Source: Alteromonadaceae bacterium
GTDB lineage: Bacteria; Pseudomonadota; Gammaproteobacteria; Enterobacterales; Alteromonadaceae
DNA length: 63,705 nucleotides
NCBI GenBank assembly: GCA_016765535.1
Contig: JAESPQ010000022.1
Coordinates: forward strand, 1-63,705
Direction of reading: 5' to 3'
Shown here: piece after piece, positions 59,398 to 63,705 of the stretch
How the letters are laid out: each line of letters opens with the position of its first letter
Numbering within the stretch: position 1 is the first letter of the stretch
Translations under genes and position numbers: made by a program
The notes under the pieces: model-generated
The model's input: the letters and a program-made list of their open reading frames with translations, nothing else
Database searches by the model: none
Told to the model about the DNA's origin: nothing

Positions 59398-60380
59398 AGA
59401 AGCAGGACGACCTAGACCCACTATCGCGTATAGAGGGCCTAGTAAGTCGGTTCGAGTCGGACTTCACCGCAGCGTTCCTAGTACTCATGGGCACCATTAA
59501 AAGTGAACTAGTATTAAGCGAGATAGCGGACCTAATCGAGCAGGGCCTATTAACCCAAGCCCTCGAAAAGGTGGAACAGTCCATAGCTAAGTTCTCTGAC
59601 GTGGTGGTAACAGCTATCGCCGCGTCGGGTGCGAGTACAGCAGAGTTTCTACAGTCGGCGCTCAAGGTGGTAGTAAGCTTTGACCAGACTAACGAAAATG
59701 CTGTAAGCGCAATGCGTGATACTAAATTACGAATCATGCAGGGCCTTAGCACAACGCAGATGCAAACAATACGGGAGACATTAATCGAAGGCATTACTAA
59801 TGGCGATAACCCTCTACAACAAGCGCGACGGTTCCGGGATGCTATCGGGCTAACGCCTAACCAGAATAAAGCGGTCGCGTCGTACCGTAGAGCACTTGAG
59901 AGCAATAGCGCGGCAGCGTTAAATAGGGCGCTACGTGATGCAAGGTTTGACCGAACGGTGGAGAACGCGCTATCTTCGGGGGACCCCTTATCAGCGAAAC
60001 AAATTGATAAGATGGTCAATCGCTACATTGAACGTAGTGTAAGACACCGAGCGGAAGTGATAGCACGAACCGAAGCACTAGCGGCAGCGCACAAGGGTAA
60101 CAACCTTATGTACGACCAAGCGATAGCAACGGGCATCCTTGAAAGGGAAAGGCTGTTACGAACGTGGAACCGGGCGAAAGATGACCGGGTCCGTGATACT
60201 CACGACGGTATGCAGGGACAACAGCGGGGCTTTGGCGTAGAGTTTATGTCAGACGCAGGCGTATTGCTCATGTACCCGGGGGACGAAAACGCACCGGGTA
60301 AGGAAACGATACAATGCCGTTGTTTAGTAACGACGAGACTTTTACCAATAGGCCAAGTGGCCGGAGTAACAATACTATGA
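59382..60380 (+). CDS. minor head protein, Mu gpF / SPP1 gp7-like
   Basis: 332 aa. C-terminal HRAEVIARTEALAAAHKGNN … TWNRAKDDRVRDTHDGMQGQ … GKETIQCRCLVTTRLL is the signature of this head-morphogenesis family ('iaRTE......g.......v....W.a..D.RvR..H...hG ... p.nCRC.....'). Present in few copies inside the head, probably for DNA ejection or assembly. Confidence 0.9.
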   Translation: MCSRVEKQDDLDPLSRIEGLVSRFESDFTAAFLVLMGTIKSELVLSEIADLIEQGLLTQALEKVEQSIAKFSDVVVTAIAASGASTAEFLQSALKVVVSFDQTNENAVSAMRDTKLRIMQGLSTTQMQTIRETLIEGITNGDNPLQQARRFRDAIGLTPNQNKAVASYRRALESNSAAALNRALRDARFDRTVENALSSGDPLSAKQIDKMVNRYIERSVRHRAEVIARTEALAAAHKGNNLMYDQAIATGILERERLLRTWNRAKDDRVRDTHDGMQGQQRGFGVEFMSDAGVLLMYPGDENAPGKETIQCRCLVTTRLLPIGQVAGVTIL

Positions 60381-60811
60381 GTAATGAAAAGCAGTACAAG
60401 TCCAGCGGGGACGTGTTCAAGCAGGATGCAAACCAGCAGATTATTGGTGGGTGGTTCAGCGTGTTCAAGATAGACGGCCAAGAAGTAATGGACAGTGATA
60501 ACGAAGCCGTTGACATCGCTAGTTACCGCAAGGTATTCGTGGAGTTCTCGAAAGAGTACCGTAGCGCGAACTTTGACCACGCGGGCGAGTCAGTGGGCAC
60601 CCTCATTGATAATATCTTGATTGACACCGAAGAATTCGCTAAAATGCTAGTTCATGAAATAACAGGTATCCCAGTTGACGACATCCCAGTGCAGAAGCTA
60701 GGGCACTTCGGAAGTTTTCAAATCCCCAACGTAGACGACTACGAAGATGCTATCAAGAACAAGTTAATGTTCAGCATTGAAGGTAGTTGCACCCGAGAGG
60801 TTATAGAATAA
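60377..60811 (+). CDS. XkdF-like head maturation protease domain protein
   Basis: 144 aa from ATG 60377 (ATGA overlap upstream). IIGGWFSVFKIDGQEVMDSD and VFVEFSKEYRSANFDHAGES-VG resemble XkdF-type prohead proteases ('v.Gwa.v...dg..vd..gd ... f......... .H....'), with a His in SANFDHAGE. The next gene, fused in many phages, starts in a TAATG overlap. Confidence 0.6.
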   Translation: MSNEKQYKSSGDVFKQDANQQIIGGWFSVFKIDGQEVMDSDNEAVDIASYRKVFVEFSKEYRSANFDHAGESVGTLIDNILIDTEEFAKMLVHEITGIPVDDIPVQKLGHFGSFQIPNVDDYEDAIKNKLMFSIEGSCTREVIE

Positions 60812-62007
60812 TGGCACCACGCAAAAACGTAAACAAATTGACCCCGCATAGCGATGGATTACCCCGTCGTATGGTGATGACTAAGCTAACTGCGGTTGCC
60901 CTCACGGCCCGTGGTGCTAACCCTCACGCGGACGTTACCTTCTTTAAGTCGCACAAAGATGATACTATTAGCACAGTAGGTAAGAGCGGCGACCTAGTTG
61001 ACTTACTAACTAGTTCCGATAATGGGCATCAACATGGCATCCGTGTGCGGTTCTATGAAGATGGCCTATACTTGGATGTGGGATACGCAAGCGGTGACGC
61101 AGCGGACTCGTCGCACTTTCATTCCGTCGTTATCGACGCAGCGGGTAACTTCGTTGTAAGTGAAAACAACGGCCATACGCACGACATATCCGCAGTGGAT
61201 GTGCAAAGCTTCCTTTTAGGCTCACTAAACAAAACCTTTGATTATTTGCAAGAACATGGTAATGTTAGCGACTTGGAAGACAGTTTAATCAAGACCACTG
61301 CATTTAAAACACTTGGAGAAGACCGAATGACTTTAGAAGAGCAACTAGCGAAAGCTAAAAAAGACTTAACGGCGTCGCGAGCAGCGTTGAAAACTGCGGT
61401 AGCATTAGGTGGTCTTACGGACACCGAAAAATCGCATCACGCTAAACTTGGCGAAGCAGGTAAGGAAACGTTCTTAGGTAAATCAGCTACAGAACGTAAC
61501 ATAGACATCGAAGAAGCATTAAAAGCTGACCCGGTAGTGTATACCTCCGATGACGGTGTAGAGTTCCGCAAGTCGGATGACTCACGCATGGTACAAATGG
61601 CTAAGACGAACGACATTTTAGCTAAACGCCTTAATACCGAAATGGAAGCGGGCTCAGTAGCTAAATTCGAAAAACGTGCCGAAGACGAACTCGGTAACTT
61701 AACAGGTACAGTTGAAACACGCGCAGCCATCCTCAAGTCAATTGACGCTATCGAAGATGAAGCGGTACGCACCGAAGCAATGAAAACGCTTACTGCTAAA
61801 AACGTATCTAATAGCGGTGCATTTGTAGCTAAAGGCAAGGGCGGTCCATCGTCAGTTAGTGCAGGCGGTTCAGCCGATGACCAACTAGACGTATTAGCTA
61901 AAGAGCACATGACCGCGAACACTGGTTCATCGTTTGCGAAAAGCTATCAAGCAGTCCTAGAGACACCCGCGGGTGAAGCCCTTTACAACGAAAGCATAAA
62001 CGCTTAA
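60811..62007 (+). CDS. capsid scaffold/protease-associated protein
   Basis: 398 aa. Residues 20-45 (MTKLTAVALTARGANPHADV) look like an XkdF-type C-terminal part; residues 65-140 carry three HxH motifs (GHQHG, SHFHS, GHTHD) suggesting metal binding; residues 170-390 are helical and charged as in scaffolds (LEEQLAKAKKDLTASRAALK). Directly before decoration and capsid genes. A scaffold role is inferred from order and composition. Confidence 0.65.
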   Translation: MAPRKNVNKLTPHSDGLPRRMVMTKLTAVALTARGANPHADVTFFKSHKDDTISTVGKSGDLVDLLTSSDNGHQHGIRVRFYEDGLYLDVGYASGDAADSSHFHSVVIDAAGNFVVSENNGHTHDISAVDVQSFLLGSLNKTFDYLQEHGNVSDLEDSLIKTTAFKTLGEDRMTLEEQLAKAKKDLTASRAALKTAVALGGLTDTEKSHHAKLGEAGKETFLGKSATERNIDIEEALKADPVVYTSDDGVEFRKSDDSRMVQMAKTNDILAKRLNTEMEAGSVAKFEKRAEDELGNLTGTVETRAAILKSIDAIEDEAVRTEAMKTLTAKNVSNSGAFVAKGKGGPSSVSAGGSADDQLDVLAKEHMTANTGSSFAKSYQAVLETPAGEALYNESINA

Positions 62008-62033
62008 GTTTAACCAGATTGGAGAGTAAATAA

Positions 62034-62426
62034 ATGGCAACAGTAAACGCAACAGTCGCAATTTCGCTAATCGCATCAGCGGACTTAAAAGCAAACCAGT
62101 TCCGCTTCGTTAACGTAAATTCTAGCGGCGAAACAATCGCAATTACCGGAGTCGGTGAACGCGTTGTCGGTCTACAAGAAGACAAGCCCGGTGAAGCGAC
62201 AGGGCTAGCGGGCGAAACGTCTGAGGTATCTATCTCAGGTGTTGTAAAAGTAATCGCAGGCGCTACGGTAGCAGCGGGTCAAGAAGTTAAATGTGACGCA
62301 GTAGGTCGTGTAATCGACGCAACGAGTCGAGTAGTTACGCACTTTGTAGTCGGCACAGCATTAACAGGCGGTGCAGTGGGCGAGCTAATTGAAGTACTGA
62401 TTAGCAAATATCAGCAAGCGGTATAA
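62034..62426 (+). CDS. capsid decoration protein (DUF2190-like)
   Basis: 130 aa. Beta-rich, with 'DLKANQFRFVNVNSSGETIA', 'VGLQEDKPGEATGLAGET' and 'VSISGVVKVIAGATVAAGQE' as in DUF2190 head proteins. GGAG RBS; precedes the capsid gene. Confidence 0.8.
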   Translation: MATVNATVAISLIASADLKANQFRFVNVNSSGETIAITGVGERVVGLQEDKPGEATGLAGETSEVSISGVVKVIAGATVAAGQEVKCDAVGRVIDATSRVVTHFVVGTALTGGAVGELIEVLISKYQQAV

Positions 62427-62466
62427 ACCTAACCTAATTTAATAAGAGCTATAGGAGCTTTGATTT

Positions 62467-63462
62467 ATGAATCCAACTAAAGGCGACGTCCATGTAAACC
62501 GCCCCTTGACCAACATCTCGGTAGCGTATTTACAAGACCAAAAGAACTTTATTGCTGACTCAATCTTCCCGAACATCCCGGTAAGTAAACAGTCAGACCT
62601 TTACTTCATGTACGACCGTGGTTTCTTTAACCGTGATGAAATGAAAGAACGTGCGCCGGGTACAGAATCAGCGGGTGGTGATTACACCATCGAAGTTGAT
62701 ACACCGTACTACGCTCGTGTGTATTCGTTCCATCATGATATTCCTGACCAACGCCGTGCGAACACTGATTCGGAATTAGCCCCGGATAGAGAAGCAACGG
62801 AACTAGTTACGCGTAAAGGTTTAATCCGACGCGAAACGTTATGGGTTTCTAAGTTCTTCAAAGCAGGCGTGTGGACTAATGACCGTACAGGTGTTGACTC
62901 AGCGCCCGTTGCAGGTACTTCTACACTGCGTTGGAATGATGACGCTAGTACGCCAATTGAAGATATTCGTGCATCGAAAACGATTGTGTTAGAAAGCACA
63001 GGTTTTGAGCCGAATACTTTGGTACTAGGTCAGAAAGTTGTTGATGCGTTATCAGACCATCCTGATATTGTTGACCGCGTTAAATACGGTCAGACTGCGA
63101 ATGGTCCCGCGATGATTGAATTGTCAGAACTTGTGGCACTATTCAAAATCCCACGTATCTTCGTAATGAAGTCTATCGTAAATACTGCGAAAGAAGGTGC
63201 CGCTAACGTGCATAGCTTCATCGGTGGTGCTCACGCATTGCTAGTGTACTCTGCGCCAACTCCGGGCCTTATGACCCCGTCAGGTGGTTACACGTTCTCA
63301 TGGACTGGCTTCTTAGGTGCCCAACCACAGGGACAACGTATTAAACGTTTCCGTATGGAGAACCTAGCGTCTGACCGTGTTGAAATTGATATGGCCTTCG
63401 ACCAGAAGTTAATCTCTGCGGACCTTGGCTTCTTCTTCGACGGTATCGTGAAAGAAGTATAA
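62467..63462 (+). CDS. major capsid protein
   Basis: 331 aa. HK97-type capsid of the family starting 'kGdvHvnrPLtnisvay.Q....iad.iFP.vpV.kqsd.Y' (seen: MNPTKGDVHVNRPLTNISVA, DSIFPNIPVSKQSDLYFMYD). Middle HPDIVDRVKYGQTANG and the C-terminal FRMENLASDRVEIDMAFDQK also fit. Followed by a terminator; codon use is biased to C/T-ending favoured codons, as in highly expressed genes. Confidence 0.92.
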   Translation: MNPTKGDVHVNRPLTNISVAYLQDQKNFIADSIFPNIPVSKQSDLYFMYDRGFFNRDEMKERAPGTESAGGDYTIEVDTPYYARVYSFHHDIPDQRRANTDSELAPDREATELVTRKGLIRRETLWVSKFFKAGVWTNDRTGVDSAPVAGTSTLRWNDDASTPIEDIRASKTIVLESTGFEPNTLVLGQKVVDALSDHPDIVDRVKYGQTANGPAMIELSELVALFKIPRIFVMKSIVNTAKEGAANVHSFIGGAHALLVYSAPTPGLMTPSGGYTFSWTGFLGAQPQGQRIKRFRMENLASDRVEIDMAFDQKLISADLGFFFDGIVKEV

Positions 63463-63484
63463 CCTGTAAAGGTTTAATGACTAT

Positions 63485-63520
63485 AGGCCCTCTACGCAAA
63501 GTTTAGGGCCTTTATTTTTT
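63485..63520 (+). terminator. terminator after capsid gene
   Basis: AGGCCCT (63485-63491) / AGGGCCT (63505-63511), loop 13 nt, followed by TTATTTTTT. Confidence 0.8.
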
Positions 63521-63541
63521 CTAAGATAAGGTAATATCATT

Positions 63542-63705
63542 ATGGCACAACGCCCAGAATTCAATAGCCGTCAAAAATTCGTAGTATTCCGTGATTTAAA
63601 ATTCGCAGGCCGTACGTTCCTAGAGGGTCAAGAGTTCCCTTGGCGTTCGATTGGCTGTAGCGTACGTCGTCTTAATCAGATGTATAAAGCGCGTAAGTTG
63701 AACAT
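63542..63705 (+). CDS. small head-tail module protein, cut by window edge
   Basis: 54 codons visible (MAQRPEFNSRQKFVVFRDLK…), running off the right edge; AAGGTAAT upstream. 'FVVFRDLKFAGRTFLEGQEF-PWRSIGCSVRRLNQMYKARKL' resembles a ~57-aa family in siphophage head modules. If joined to base 1 the frame adds three codons and stops at TGA 8-10. Confidence 0.75.
   Translation, partial: MAQRPEFNSRQKFVVFRDLKFAGRTFLEGQEFPWRSIGCSVRRLNQMYKARKLN

Noticed and set aside
1-63705. Temperate lifestyle
   Set aside because: No integrase, CI-type repressor, excisionase or attachment core was recognised; the ParB-like gene alone does not show a plasmid prophage.

Overview
The window reads as a complete, or nearly complete, genome of a lytic tailed phage with a long, probably non-contractile (siphovirus-type) tail. 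It has tape-measure, tail-tube, gpG/gpGT-type and gpJ-like genes and no sheath gene. If base 63705 is joined to base 1, the small gene cut at the right edge closes in frame and its TGA overlaps the ATG at base 7, so the two ends are probably adjacent in a circular or circularly permuted molecule. I saw no integrase, repressor, tRNA gene or phage RNA polymerase. The minus-strand promoters look like host sigma-70 sites. The host is not identifiable; an alginate-lyase-type lipoprotein and general gene style hint at a marine or alga-associated gammaproteobacterium (inference only).

Layout. (1) 1-16.4 kb, plus strand: two virion proteins, neck and tail-terminator proteins, tail tube, tail-assembly chaperone pair with a canonical -1 slippery site (A AAA AAC at 5168-5174), tape measure, distal tail and tip proteins, and two small membrane proteins (candidate lysis), ending at a bidirectional terminator near 16.38 kb. 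(2) 16.4-49.9 kb, minus strand: first, in transcription order from the right, an island of small unknown genes each with its own promoter (44-50 kb); then a repeat-rich stretch (42.6-43.6 kb), a ParB-like gene, a PL14-like lyase lipoprotein and an alpha/beta hydrolase. After these comes the replication block: primase-helicase, a protein with 64 consecutive aspartates, DUF2800 nuclease, DUF2815 ssDNA-binding protein, family A polymerase, MazG-like enzyme, VRR-NUC, SNF2-type helicase, dNMP kinase and a thymidylate-synthase-like protein. (3) 49.9-51.3 kb: non-coding, with concentric perfect inverted repeats and dispersed short repeats, lying between divergent transcription units; a candidate origin or control region. 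(4) 51.3 kb to the end, plus strand: four or five unknown genes, then terminase, portal, connectors, head morphogenesis, protease/scaffold, decoration and major capsid genes, continuing across the join into region 1.

Genome-wide features. About twenty minus-strand promoters share a strict plan: -35 TTGCAG or TGGCGG, exactly 16 bp, -10 TATANT, usually followed by TTAAG. Several carry near-identical leaders ending in CGGAGTA. The tetramer GATC is almost absent (11 found by eye in 63.7 kb). Short repeats link the 42.6-43.6 kb and 50-51 kb non-coding regions.

Limits: all calls were made by reading, without database searches. Domain names rest on recognised motifs, and small early genes are mostly unknown.
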